Positions 1 to 7,700 of a stretch of 11,293 bases of DNA are shown one piece after another. A program made the position numbers and the translations under genes. Below the pieces are notes generated by a model. That model saw only the letters and a list, made by a program, of their open reading frames with translations. It was not told where the DNA came from and searched no databases. Source of the stretch: Comamonadaceae bacterium (GTDB taxonomy: Bacteria > Pseudomonadota > Gammaproteobacteria > Burkholderiales > Burkholderiaceae_C); assembly GCA_947478935.1 (NCBI GenBank), contig CANJXV010000054.1:1-11293 (forward strand), in the 5' to 3' direction. The first letter of the stretch is position 1; each line of letters starts with the position of its first letter.

Positions 1-56
<56 letters not shown>

Positions 57-74
57 ATTTCAGGAAAGAGAGCG

Positions 75-83
75 ATTGTATCA
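75..83 (-). promoter_or_regulatory. Possible extended -10 promoter of tRNA-Leu
   Basis: On the minus strand the sequence reads TGATACAAT, matching the sigma70 extended -10 pattern TGnTATAAT. No good -35 hexamer stands 16-18 bases upstream, which extended -10 promoters tolerate. Transcription would start near position 68, giving a leader of about 12 bases before the mature 5' end at 56, a normal spacing for a tRNA gene. This is a pattern match only. Confidence 0.5.
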
Positions 84-106
84 AAACTGTTAGTCAAACC
101 AGCGGC

Positions 107-2323
107 TTGCTGGACGAGGTGGAAGGCGTTGTGCAGGGGCACCGCGACGGCCACGGATTTGTTTCCCGCGATGACGGGGCCCCGGACATTTACCTGCCGC
201 CCAATGAAATGCGCGCCGTTTTACACAAAGACCGCGTCAAGGCACGCATTGTGCGCAGCGATCGCAAGGGTCGGCCTGAAGGCCGTGTGCTCGAGATTTT
301 GGAGCGCTCCACCCAGCCCATCATCGGACGCTTGTTGCAAGAGAGCGGCGTGTGGCTCGTGGCGCCTGAAGACAAACGCTATGGCCAGGATGTTTTGATT
401 CCACGTGGCGCGACTGGCACAGCACGCGCCGGGCAGGTTGTGGTGGTCGAGTTGGTCGAACCGCCTGCTCTTTACGGGCAACCGGTGGGGCGCATCAGTG
501 AAGTGCTAGGCGAGGTGGACGATCCGGGTATGGAGATCGAAATCGCGGTGCGCAAATACAGCGTGCCGCATGAATTTTCTGCCGCCTGTTTGGCGCAGGC
601 CAAAGCCTTACCCGATACCGTGCGCGCACAGGACTTGGTCGGGCGTGTGGACTTGAGCGACGTGCCGCTAGTGACAATTGATGGTGAAGACGCGCGCGAT
701 TTTGATGACGCGGTGTACTGTGAACCAGCCTCGCTGGGGCGTGGCAAAAATGCAGCCAAGGGCTGGCGTTTGCTGGTGGCGATTGCCGATGTGAGCCACT
801 ATGTGGAGAACGGCGCTGCCATCGATATCGATGCCTACGACCGCGCTACCAGCGTGTATTTCCCTCGCCGAGTCATCCCCATGCTGCCGGAAAAACTCTC
901 CAACGGTTTGTGTTCGCTCAACCCAGAAGTAGACCGCTTGTGCATGGTCTGCGACATGCTGGTCACCGAAGACGGCGTGGTACAGGCTTACCAGTTTTAC
1001 CCGGGGGTGATGTGGAGCCATGCGCGCTTTACCTATACCGAGGTGGCTGCGATTTTGGGCAATACGCGCGGGCCTGAAGCGATTAAACGCAAAACGCTGG
1101 TACCGCATTTGCTGCATTTGCATGGGGTGTATGAGTCTTTGCTCAAGGCACGTCAAAAGCGTGGCGCCGTGGACTTTGAAACTACCGAGACGCAAATCCT
1201 GTGCGACGAAAACGGCCGCATCGAAAAAATCGTGCCGCGCACGCGCAATGTGGCGCACCGCTTGATTGAAGAGGCCATGCTGGCAGCCAATGTGTGCAGC
1301 GCGGACTTCATCATGCAAAGCAAGCACGCCGGCTTATTTCGCGTGCACGAAGGCCCGACTCCGGAAAAGCTTGAAGCCCTGCGCGCTTACATCAAAGCCC
1401 TGGGTTTGGGTATCAGCTTGAGCGAAACGCCCAAGCCGGGTGATTTCCAGTCCATTGCCCAGGCCACCAAAGACCGGCCCGATGCACAGCAAATCCACGC
1501 CATGCTCTTGCGTTCTATGCAGCAGGCGATATACACGCCGACCAATAGCGGCCACTTCGGTTTGGCCTTTGATGCATACACACATTTCACCAGCCCGATA
1601 CGCCGCTATCCGGACCTCTTGGTGCACCGGGTAATCAAAGCGGTGTTGGCCGATGCGCGCTACCACTTACCGATGCTGCCCCTGCCTGGCGAAGCGCATG
1701 CCAAGCTGGCCCGTCGCTTGGAAAAAGGCAAGTCGGCCAAAGCGGCTGATGCCGGTGCGAAGCCGAAAAAACTCAGCGCCGAAACTCTGGCCTGGCAGGC
1801 TGCGGGACTGCATTGCAGCGCCAATGAACGCCGCGCCGACGAAGCCAGCCGCGATGTGGAAGCTTGGCTTAAGTGCAAATACATGTACGAGCATCTGGGC
1901 GAGGAATACAGCGGCGTGGTGACCGCAGCGACTTCCTTCGGTTTGTTTGTCACGTTGGATGCCATGTATGTCGAAGGTTTGGTCCATATCACCGAGTTGG
2001 GTGGCGAATATTTCCGCTTTGACGACGTGCGCCAGGAATTGCGCGGGGAGCGCACTGGCATCCGTTATGCCATCGGCACGCGGGTCGATATTCAGGTCAG
2101 CCGCGTGGACTTGGATGGCCGCAAGATTGACTTTCGCTTGGTGCAAGGCAGCTTGATGCCACTGGGCAAAAGCCATCTGGATAAGTTACCACCTCCTACC
2201 CGCACTGGCGGTGGCAAGCCACCCAAAGTCGCGCCAGCGGCCAAGGCACAGCGAAGCAAAAACAGTGGCGCTGCAACTAAGAAGGCCGCAGCCAAACCCA
2301 AGGCGCCACGCAAGCGGCGTTAA
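107..2323 (+). CDS. rnr: Ribonuclease R (3'-5' exoribonuclease, RNB family)
   Basis: RNase R degrades structured RNA processively from the 3' end in the cytoplasm and acts in rRNA, tRNA and mRNA quality control. With the TTG start at 107 the protein has 738 residues; E. coli RNase R has 813, the difference being mostly the N-terminal helix-turn-helix. Visible parts, in this numbering: cold-shock-type RNA-binding region (about 1-150) beginning with DEVEGVVQGHRDGHGFV; RNB catalytic core with the metal-binding aspartates in TIDGEDARDFDDAVY (190-204) and YTHFTSPIRRYPDL (491-504); an S1 domain (about 599-680); and a Lys/Pro/Ala-rich basic tail (about 680-738). A Lys/Ala-rich insert follows the YTHFTSPIRRYPDL segment. 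There is no in-frame ATG near the start. The frame is open back to GTG 29, but that would lie inside the divergent tRNA gene, so TTG 107 is preferred on homology grounds. Function is certain; the start is not. Confidence 0.95.
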   Translation: MLDEVEGVVQGHRDGHGFVSRDDGAPDIYLPPNEMRAVLHKDRVKARIVRSDRKGRPEGRVLEILERSTQPIIGRLLQESGVWLVAPEDKRYGQDVLIPRGATGTARAGQVVVVELVEPPALYGQPVGRISEVLGEVDDPGMEIEIAVRKYSVPHEFSAACLAQAKALPDTVRAQDLVGRVDLSDVPLVTIDGEDARDFDDAVYCEPASLGRGKNAAKGWRLLVAIADVSHYVENGAAIDIDAYDRATSVYFPRRVIPMLPEKLSNGLCSLNPEVDRLCMVCDMLVTEDGVVQAYQFYPGVMWSHARFTYTEVAAILGNTRGPEAIKRKTLVPHLLHLHGVYESLLKARQKRGAVDFETTETQILCDENGRIEKIVPRTRNVAHRLIEEAMLAANVCSADFIMQSKHAGLFRVHEGPTPEKLEALRAYIKALGLGISLSETPKPGDFQSIAQATKDRPDAQQIHAMLLRSMQQAIYTPTNSGHFGLAFDAYTHFTSPIRRYPDLLVHRVIKAVLADARYHLPMLPLPGEAHAKLARRLEKGKSAKAADAGAKPKKLSAETLAWQAAGLHCSANERRADEASRDVEAWLKCKYMYEHLGEEYSGVVTAATSFGLFVTLDAMYVEGLVHITELGGEYFRFDDVRQELRGERTGIRYAIGTRVDIQVSRVDLDGRKIDFRLVQGSLMPLGKSHLDKLPPPTRTGGGKPPKVAPAAKAQRSKNSGAATKKAAAKPKAPRKRR

Positions 2324-2409
2324 ACCGGTCGCTTGGCTGCAAGTTCTACATTGCGCGAAGGCACTGCGTTTTAACGGGCGTCAAACCGGCGGGTGCGCAG
2401 GTGCTGAAA

Positions 2410-3087
2410 TCAGCCGGGCCCCACCGCACTTTGGCTGTCTTGCACGTCCTGCGCGAATTGCACCATCGCGGCCTCGGTTACCGGATCAGTAGCCAGGCTG
2501 GCAATGAGCTCGGCTTTGAGCGTAGCCGCCGCCGCGCCCGCGGCAATAAGGCGCGTGAGCACATCGGCCGAGGCGATGCTGGCAGCCAGCAAATCTGTGC
2601 CTTGCACCTGCATAGCTACGCATGCGCGGACCAGTGCCCACACATCTCGCCCTGCCGCTTCTAAGCGGCCTAAATAGGGGGCCACAAAGTGCGCACCCTG
2701 CTGGCCAGACCAGAGCAATTGCACTGGATTGGCAACACCGGTAATCAAAAGGCTTAAGTCCCGTGCCCGCACCGCTGCCATTAGCGGCGCCCAGCCCGAA
2801 TGGCAGGGTAGTTTGATGGTGAGTTGTACTCCGGCATCCGCGCTTTGCTTTTGCAAGACGTCCATCCACGCATGCGCCTCTTGCACATCCGCACGCGGCA
2901 GTTGCAGCATCAGCACGCCCAAGCCCGCGTCTGCGGCCTGACCCATCAAGCGCTGGTAGGTGGGCAGGCTGACCGGTAAGCCGACGCGGTGGACCAGCGT
3001 GGGGTTGGTGGTCGCCCCGGCAATGCGCGGGCATCCAGGGGGCAATTGCCAATGGCGGTGGTCGGCGGAATCGACAAACAGCTTCAT
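2410..3087 (-). CDS. FSA/TalC-type transaldolase family protein
   Basis: A 225-residue protein of the small transaldolase family (fructose-6-phosphate aldolase/MipB/TalC, usually about 215-225 residues), a cytoplasmic class I aldolase with a TIM barrel. Residues matching E. coli FSA catalytic or binding positions are present: D6 in KLFVDSAD, N28 in GATTNPTL, Q62, the Schiff-base lysine K92 in LTIKLP, T116, and Y138 and R141 in VAPYLGRL, so the enzyme should be active. Family activity is cleavage of fructose 6-phosphate to dihydroxyacetone and glyceraldehyde 3-phosphate, or dihydroxyacetone transfer; its real substrate here is unknown. The ATG overlaps the stop of the ROK gene as ATGA, indicating translational coupling. 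It is the last gene of the leftward sugar unit and is convergent with rnr. The family call is firm, the exact substrate is not. Confidence 0.85.
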   Translation of the reverse strand: MKLFVDSADHRHWQLPPGCPRIAGATTNPTLVHRVGLPVSLPTYQRLMGQAADAGLGVLMLQLPRADVQEAHAWMDVLQKQSADAGVQLTIKLPCHSGWAPLMAAVRARDLSLLITGVANPVQLLWSGQQGAHFVAPYLGRLEAAGRDVWALVRACVAMQVQGTDLLAASIASADVLTRLIAAGAAAATLKAELIASLATDPVTEAAMVQFAQDVQDSQSAVGPG

Positions 3088-4361
3088 ACCTTGTCGCGCT
3101 TGAGAAAAATATTTTTATCGGGAAAAAATTGGCTGTGCAGCGGCAACAAGGCGCCGCCCAGCGCGCGGGCATAGTTGCCGATTTGGCCCATCAGCAATCG
3201 GGGCTGGTACATGCCGTCAAACGCGTAATCGGCCAATCCTGCCTGGGTGCGCTCCAGAAGGGCTTGCATCAAAGGCGGTGCGAGCGCACCATCGAGCACG
3301 ACGGCATCCAGGTCCAGCAAGGCTGCGGCGCTGGTCACCGTCATGGCCAGCGCACTGGCGCTTTGCTCCAGCCAAGGCGTGGTGTAGGCGGCATAGGCGC
3401 TGTCCATGATGGACGGGCTTTGCAGCAGCAAAGGATCGTGGCCTGCTTGCAGCAGGCTTTGCTCTAGTTGCCAGCCCGAGGCCATTTGCAAAAGCTGCGG
3501 CGGTGGGCCTTGGCGCCCATGGTCTGACCCCTGTCCCAGCGCGACGGGCAGCGAGCCGATGGCCCCGGCATTGCCACGCTCGCCGCCCATGATGTGGCCG
3601 GCCAGTACCAGCGCGCCGCCGATAAAGGTGCCGGCATAGATGTATAAAAAACTGCTGATACTTTGGCCGTGGCCTTGCAAGAGTTCGGCCACACACGCTG
3701 CCGTGGTGTCTTTGGCAAAGTCCACTGGCAACTCGGTGCGCGCTTGCACCCTGGCGTGCAAGTCCAAATGTTCCCAGCGGGCCAAGGCTTGTGCGGCCTG
3801 GCCGCCCAGCATGTCCGCCCACTGGTGTAAAAACAAAGGTGCAGTGAGGCCAATGCCCACCACGCGCGGCCAGGCATTGCCCAGGCGCTGGCGCAATACG
3901 TCCAGTCCCTGCACGATTTGGGGAATCACCAAATCCGGATCCGGATATTCGTAGCGGTAATCCAGACGCTCAACGATGGTGCCGCAAAAATCCGCCACTA
4001 CCATTTGCAAGCTGCGCCGCCCCAGTTGTACGCCAATGCTGTAAGCGCCCTTGGGGTTGAGTGACAGCGGCACGGAAGGCTGGCCTATGCGTCCGCGCAC
4101 CCGTTCTTGTTTAATCAACAGGTCGTCGTCTAACAGGCGACCCACAATAATGGCCACCGTCTGGTTGGACAAATGGGTCATGCGTGCCAGATCGGCCTTG
4201 GGTATTGCGCCGTGGTGGCGTATCGCTTGTAAGACGATACGTTCGTTGAATTGGCGCATGCCCACGTGGTTGGAGCCACGCATGCGCCGCGGGTCACCGG
4301 TGCCCGCGGCCTCTGGTACGGCGGTATGGGCAGTAGGGAGGATGGGGTCGTCCAAGGCCAT
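3084..4361 (-). CDS. ROK-family transcriptional regulator (NagC/XylR type)
   Basis: A 425-residue one-component sugar regulator. An N-terminal winged helix-turn-helix (about 37-90) is seen in NERIVLQAIRHHGAIPKADL, LSNQTVAIIVGRL and a GRIGQPSVPLSL wing. A ROK sugar-binding domain follows (about 105-410), with GVQLGRRSLQMVVADFCGTI, the conserved DFAKDTTAACVAE (214-226) and YAGTFIGGALVLAGHIMGGERGNAGAIG (242-269). H256 of the ROK GH motif is kept, but the usual downstream CxCGxxGC zinc cysteines are replaced by GNAGAIGSLP. It sits between the mutarotase (6-base gap) and the transaldolase (4-base overlap), so it most likely controls this locus and binds the imported sugar or its phosphate. No clear Shine-Dalgarno precedes the chosen ATG; Met27 (position 4283) or Met35 could be the true start, because the first 26 residues are low-complexity. 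Confidence 0.9.
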   Translation of the reverse strand: MALDDPILPTAHTAVPEAAGTGDPRRMRGSNHVGMRQFNERIVLQAIRHHGAIPKADLARMTHLSNQTVAIIVGRLLDDDLLIKQERVRGRIGQPSVPLSLNPKGAYSIGVQLGRRSLQMVVADFCGTIVERLDYRYEYPDPDLVIPQIVQGLDVLRQRLGNAWPRVVGIGLTAPLFLHQWADMLGGQAAQALARWEHLDLHARVQARTELPVDFAKDTTAACVAELLQGHGQSISSFLYIYAGTFIGGALVLAGHIMGGERGNAGAIGSLPVALGQGSDHGRQGPPPQLLQMASGWQLEQSLLQAGHDPLLLQSPSIMDSAYAAYTTPWLEQSASALAMTVTSAAALLDLDAVVLDGALAPPLMQALLERTQAGLADYAFDGMYQPRLLMGQIGNYARALGGALLPLHSQFFPDKNIFLKRDKV

Positions 4362-4367
4362 ATGAAA

Positions 4368-4808
4368 TTAGAGCAGTATCACGCCTTTACAGAATAAGGC
4401 ATTGCCATAGGCCGTGCCCTCGCCGCTTTGGACAATGAGGCTGGCATCTTTGACCCGCTCATAAAACGCAAAACGCTCTACCGCCTGCACGGCCCAGGGC
4501 TTGCCCATAGTGTGTTCGACCAAGCGCACCACGGCCTGCTGGGCGTCGGTGCGGTGCGCCGGTGCGCTGTGGCAAACATGCATATAGGCGGCCGGTGGGT
4601 CTACATCGAGCGCTAGCGGAAAGACCGAAAGTACCGCGCGGCTGACCCGTTCTAAGCTGTGGCCGGGCAGGCGCACCACCGGGCGACCCTGGGCCAGCAA
4701 GTCGGCGGTGAAATTGGCATCCACCACCGCCACCCATTCGCCGTGGCCCATGGCGCATAAGTGCATCAAGAGCTCGGGCGTGAGCAGGGGGTCCATGCCG
4801 ATCAGCAT
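4368..4808 (-). CDS. RbsD/FucU-family sugar mutarotase
   Basis: A 146-residue protein of the RbsD/FucU family. These cytoplasmic enzymes interconvert sugar ring forms (alpha/beta anomers, or pyranose/furanose for ribose) so that the form needed by the kinase is available. It resembles FucU more than RbsD. Residues visible at family catalytic positions are H22 in CAMGHGEW, D30 in VVDANF and Y134 in the C-terminal TAYGNALFCKGVILL. The start codon overlaps the stop of the ATPase gene by 7 bases, and a GAGGTGG Shine-Dalgarno lies just upstream within that gene. Met5 is a possible alternative start. Its position between transporter ATPase and regulator ties it to the imported monosaccharide. A fucose role is not implied, since no fucose isomerase or aldolase is nearby. 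Confidence 0.87.
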   Translation of the reverse strand: MLIGMDPLLTPELLMHLCAMGHGEWVAVVDANFTADLLAQGRPVVRLPGHSLERVSRAVLSVFPLALDVDPPAAYMHVCHSAPAHRTDAQQAVVRLVEHTMGKPWAVQAVERFAFYERVKDASLIVQSGEGTAYGNALFCKGVILL

Positions 4809-5587
4809 ACGGCCACCTCGGCGGCCAGGCTGGCCGGATCAATGGCGCCAGTGATCAGGCCCACAATTTCCTGGGGCGTGGTCTGACGCGTAAGCCGGCT
4901 GCAAATAATGCGCCCCTGGCGGAACACCCAAATGCGGTCGACCAGGTCAAACACTTGGCGCAGGTTGTGGCTGATGATGATCAAAGGTACGCCGCGCGCT
5001 TTGAGGCCGCGAATGATCTCTTCCACCCGTGCCGTCTCTTGCACACCCAGGGCGGCGGTAGGCTCGTCCAGGATGATGAGCTTTTTTGCAAAACCGGCCG
5101 CGCGGGCGATGGCTACGCACTGGCGCTGGCCGCCGGACATACCGCGCAGCGTTTCGGACATGTCTTGAATTCGCACGCCGGTGGTAGCCAGCATCTGCGC
5201 CGACTGCTCGCGCATGGCCTGGTGGTTCAGCACCGACAGCGGACCGAGGTTCAAGCGGGTGATCTCTCGGCCCAAAAAGATGTTGGCCGGCACGTCCAGG
5301 TCCTCGGCCAGCGCCAATGTTTGGTAGACGGTCTCAATACCTTGCTCACGCGCATTGAGTGGGGAGGCGAAATGCGCTGACTGCCCATTGAGCATGATCT
5401 GGCCCGCACCGGGCTGTTCGACGCCGGTAATCAGGCGCACAAAGGTGCTTTTACCAGCGCCGTTGTCACCCACGATGGCGGCATGCTCGCCCGCAGCGAG
5501 GGAAAAATCAGCATCGGTGAGCGCCTGCACACCGCCGTAGTGGCGAGTCAGGCCGCGAATCTGGAGCACAGGGGTCATTGTCATCAT
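4802..5587 (-). CDS. Sugar ABC transporter ATP-binding protein, single-domain CUT2 type (FrcA-like)
   Basis: The 261-residue cytoplasmic ATPase of the sugar importer. All nucleotide-binding motifs are present in order: Walker A GDNGAGKS (40-47), Q-loop Q89, signature SGGQ (151-154), Walker B LIILDE (170-175) and switch histidine H207. It is about half the length of RbsA, AraG or XylG (near 500 residues, two ATPase domains), so two copies presumably form the active dimer, as in the fructose transporter FrcA. It is the first gene of the leftward unit and overlaps the mutarotase gene. Its partner permease and binding protein lie on the other strand across the divergent control region. No clear ribosome-binding site precedes the chosen ATG; three ATGs lie within the first four codons (1, 2 and 4), so the start is approximate. 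Confidence 0.93.
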   Translation of the reverse strand: MMTMTPVLQIRGLTRHYGGVQALTDADFSLAAGEHAAIVGDNGAGKSTFVRLITGVEQPGAGQIMLNGQSAHFASPLNAREQGIETVYQTLALAEDLDVPANIFLGREITRLNLGPLSVLNHQAMREQSAQMLATTGVRIQDMSETLRGMSGGQRQCVAIARAAGFAKKLIILDEPTAALGVQETARVEEIIRGLKARGVPLIIISHNLRQVFDLVDRIWVFRQGRIICSRLTRQTTPQEIVGLITGAIDPASLAAEVAVC

Positions 5588-5639
5588 GGCAGGGTCTTAG
5601 GGTGGTATCGGAGCGAGCATGGCACATTTTGCCCTTTCT

Positions 5640-5669
5640 TTGTATTAGTAAAACTACTAGGTTTATTTA
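5640..5669 (+). promoter_or_regulatory. Possible sigma70 promoter for the binding-protein operon
   Basis: TTGTAT (5640-5645) and TATTTA (5664-5669) are separated by 18 bases and lie in the AT-rich middle of the divergent region, about 108 bases before the binding-protein start. The hexamers are imperfect. The operator-like repeat at 5649-5665 lies between them, which would suit repression by the locus regulator. A leftward promoter for the ATPase unit probably overlaps the same AT-rich core (minus-strand TACTAATAC), but I could not choose one with confidence. Confidence 0.35.
5649..5665. promoter_or_regulatory. Operator-like imperfect inverted repeat in divergent region
   Basis: TAAAAC and GGTTTA flank a 5-base centre TACTA, forming a 17-base inverted repeat with 5 of 6 arm positions matching. 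Size and symmetry suit a dimeric helix-turn-helix regulator. The nearest candidate is the ROK protein encoded in the same locus. No experimental consensus was used. Confidence 0.35.
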
Positions 5670-5687
5670 ATCGGATTTTGCGGTTTA
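5660..5687. repeat. Phased direct repeat of GGTTTA
   Basis: GGTTTA occurs at 5660-5665 and again at 5682-5687, with start-to-start spacing of 22 bases, close to two turns of B-DNA. The first copy is also the right arm of the inverted repeat at 5649-5665. This suggests two regulator contacts on one DNA face, though the motif is short enough to be chance. Confidence 0.3.
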
Positions 5688-5776
5688 ATTGCGTTTCAGT
5701 CTGTCCGCTGGCATGCAATGTGGGCCGCTGAACCCGGGATCCCCCCTTTTATTGATTATTTTTCGGAGAAGCTCTC

Positions 5777-6736
5777 ATGATGCAAAAACGTACTTTCGCC
5801 CGCCTTGCTCTGGCAGTGGCGGTCACTTCGCTGTGTGGTCTGGCTCAGGCGGCCGACGTCACCGTGGCCTATATCACCAATGGCAACACCAACGAAGGCT
5901 GGACTTTGATCAACGGCGGCGCCAAAAAGGCGGGCACGGCCGCGGGCGTCAAGTTCATTGAACTGGCGGCTGAAAAAGGCGAGTTGTCTAAGCAGTTGGC
6001 CATTGTTGAGGACATGATCACCCGCAAGGTCAACGCCATCGCCATTGCGCCGGTGGACTCGGCCGGCATTGCGCCCGCTATCAACAAAGCCCTGGCCGCC
6101 GGCATTGTCGTGGTCGCGGTGGACACCGGCATCAGCGGCGCCAAGATCACTTCCTATGTGGCCACCGATAACATCAAGGCGGCCAATGTGCAGGGCCAAT
6201 GGGCAGCCGAACAGATCAAAGACGGTGACACCGTGATTTATGTGACCGGCGACCAGGGTCAAAGCACCGGCCAGGAGCGCAAAAAAGGCTTTGTCGATGC
6301 GCTCAACGCAGTGCGTAAAAACGTCAAGATCGTCGAAGTAGCCACCACCTGGGACCAAACCATGGCCCAAAACGGCGTGGAAGCAGCCCTGCGTGCCAAC
6401 GCTGGAGCCAAGGTAATTGCCTGTGCCTGGGACGGCGGTGCACTGGGCGCCAAAGCCGCCTTGATGGCGGCGGGCAAAAAGCCCGGCGAAGTCAAAATCG
6501 CCGGATTTGACGGCTCGCCCGGCGGCCTGGACATGATGAAACAAGGCTGGCAGCAAGCCAATGCTGCGCAGATGCTGGCCAAAATTGGCCAGGTCGGCGT
6601 AGAAACGGCTATTGCTGCAGCCCAGGGCAAAAAGGTCGAGGCGCGCATCGACACTGGCTCTTTCCTGGTATTGCCATCCAATGTCGACGCGTTCGCCAAA
6701 GATTCGGGCGTTGGCCAATTCATGAAAGCCAAATAA
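5777..6736 (+). CDS. Periplasmic sugar-binding protein of CUT2 ABC transporter
   Basis: A 319-residue substrate-binding protein of the ribose/galactose-binding type (Peripla_BP_4). It has a Sec signal peptide: MMQKR, a hydrophobic stretch, then GLAQA|ADV with predicted cleavage after residue 25. The mature part starts VTVAYITNGNTNEGW and contains the family patterns IVEDMITRKVNAIAIAPVDS, GIVVVAVDTGI, YVATDN and IAGFDGSPGGLDMM. It captures a monosaccharide in the periplasm and delivers it to the permease encoded 3 bases downstream. A GGAGA Shine-Dalgarno at 5765-5769 stands 7 bases before this ATG and 10 before the second, so the first is chosen. By system composition it is closest to FrcB (fructose), but the sugar cannot be decided from this sequence alone. 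It is the first gene of the rightward unit. Confidence 0.93.
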   Translation: MMQKRTFARLALAVAVTSLCGLAQAADVTVAYITNGNTNEGWTLINGGAKKAGTAAGVKFIELAAEKGELSKQLAIVEDMITRKVNAIAIAPVDSAGIAPAINKALAAGIVVVAVDTGISGAKITSYVATDNIKAANVQGQWAAEQIKDGDTVIYVTGDQGQSTGQERKKGFVDALNAVRKNVKIVEVATTWDQTMAQNGVEAALRANAGAKVIACAWDGGALGAKAALMAAGKKPGEVKIAGFDGSPGGLDMMKQGWQQANAAQMLAKIGQVGVETAIAAAQGKKVEARIDTGSFLVLPSNVDAFAKDSGVGQFMKAK

Positions 6737-6739
6737 GCC

Positions 6740-7684
6740 ATGAAACAGATTACCCGCCAAGAATGGTATGGCGCGATGGTCGCGGTCCTGGTGCTGGCCA
6801 GCTTGCTCAGTGTGACCTCGCCCTACTTTTTCACGGCGGGTAATCTCTCCAACATCCTGGTGCAGGCTTCGGTCATTGCCTTGTTGGCGGGTGGTCAAAC
6901 GTTTGTCATCTTGACCGGCGGCGTCGATTTGGCGGTCGGTGCACTCACCGCCTTGGCGGGCGCGGTGGCGGGTTACATGATGGTTAAGCTGGGCATCGCA
7001 CCGCTCTTTGCGGTGGCGGCGGCTTTGGGTATTGGTGTGGCGGTGGGCGTTTTCAACGGCTACCTGGTGGCCTTTGTCGGTATTCCGGCCTTTATCGTGA
7101 CCTTGGGCGGGCTGACGCTGTGGCGCGGCCTGGCATTTGACCTGACCGGCGGTTTTGATAACGCCGGACTGCCTGACCCTTTTCCCTTCATCGGCTACGG
7201 CGAAGTGGCGGGTATCCCTATGCCCACCGTACTCACCGGCGTGTACTACGTACTGATGGCCTTTGTGCTCTCTAGCACCAAAATTGGCCGCTATGTATAT
7301 GCCATAGGCTCTAACGAAATGGGCGCGCGCCAAGTGGGTATTAATATCCGCTGGTACAAGCTGGGCGTGTATGTTGTCTCGGGCCTGAGCTGCGCCCTGG
7401 GCGCCCTCGTCTTGATGGCGCGCATGGATTCGAGCAGCGGCAAGATGGCTCAAATGTTCGAGCTCGACGCCATTGCAGCGGTGATTTTGGGCGGCACCTC
7501 TTTGTTTGGCGGGCGCGGTAGCATTTGGGGCAGCCTGTTGGGCGCGGTGCTGATCACCATGATCCGCAACGGCATGAATCTCATGGAAATTTCGCAGTTC
7601 AAGCAAATGATGGCCATTGGCGCGGTGGTGATTGTGGCGGTTTGGATTGACGTGATCCGGCGCAAGCACTTGCTCAAAAAATAA
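6740..7684 (+). CDS. Sugar ABC transporter permease, CUT2 (RbsC/FrcC-like)
   Basis: A 314-residue inner-membrane permease with about 8-10 hydrophobic segments. Typical family patterns are LTGGVDLAVG (58-67), PAFIVTLGG (116-124), YAIGSNEMGARQVGI (187-201), the cytoplasmic loop that contacts the ATPase, and VILGGTSLFGGRGS (248-261). It forms the translocation channel, probably as a homodimer, for the sugar delivered by the upstream binding protein. The start lies 3 bases after that gene's stop, so the two are co-transcribed. The ATPase partner is the divergent single-domain protein, since no other ATPase is encoded in the window. Confidence 0.94.
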   Translation: MKQITRQEWYGAMVAVLVLASLLSVTSPYFFTAGNLSNILVQASVIALLAGGQTFVILTGGVDLAVGALTALAGAVAGYMMVKLGIAPLFAVAAALGIGVAVGVFNGYLVAFVGIPAFIVTLGGLTLWRGLAFDLTGGFDNAGLPDPFPFIGYGEVAGIPMPTVLTGVYYVLMAFVLSSTKIGRYVYAIGSNEMGARQVGINIRWYKLGVYVVSGLSCALGALVLMARMDSSSGKMAQMFELDAIAAVILGGTSLFGGRGSIWGSLLGAVLITMIRNGMNLMEISQFKQMMAIGAVVIVAVWIDVIRRKHLLKK

Positions 7685-7700
7685 TCCGAGCTGACATGCT

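Noticed and set aside
668..1327. A 219-codon minus-strand frame inside rnr
   Set aside because: It lies entirely within the RNB catalytic core coding sequence and has no recognisable motif.
2311..2335. CAAGCG/CGCTTG hairpin around the rnr stop codon as a terminator
   Set aside because: The stem is short, the stop codon is in the loop, and no T-run follows. It is not a supportable intrinsic terminator.
2403..2414. GCTGAAATCAGC palindrome over the transaldolase stop codon
   Set aside because: The two-base centre cannot form an RNA loop, and the site overlaps coding sequence; likely chance.
5711..5742. Cluster of hexamer palindromes GCATGC, CCCGGG and GGATCC resembling a cloning polylinker
   Set aside because: Flanking sequence is continuous with the operon leader, and no vector sequence is seen. 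Short palindromes in GC-rich DNA are expected by chance.
5756..7669. A 637-codon open frame antisense to the binding-protein and permease genes
   Set aside because: It mirrors two well-recognised genes on the other strand. Its translation is rich in His, Gln, Arg and Asp with no domain, as expected for the reverse frame of GC-rich coding DNA.
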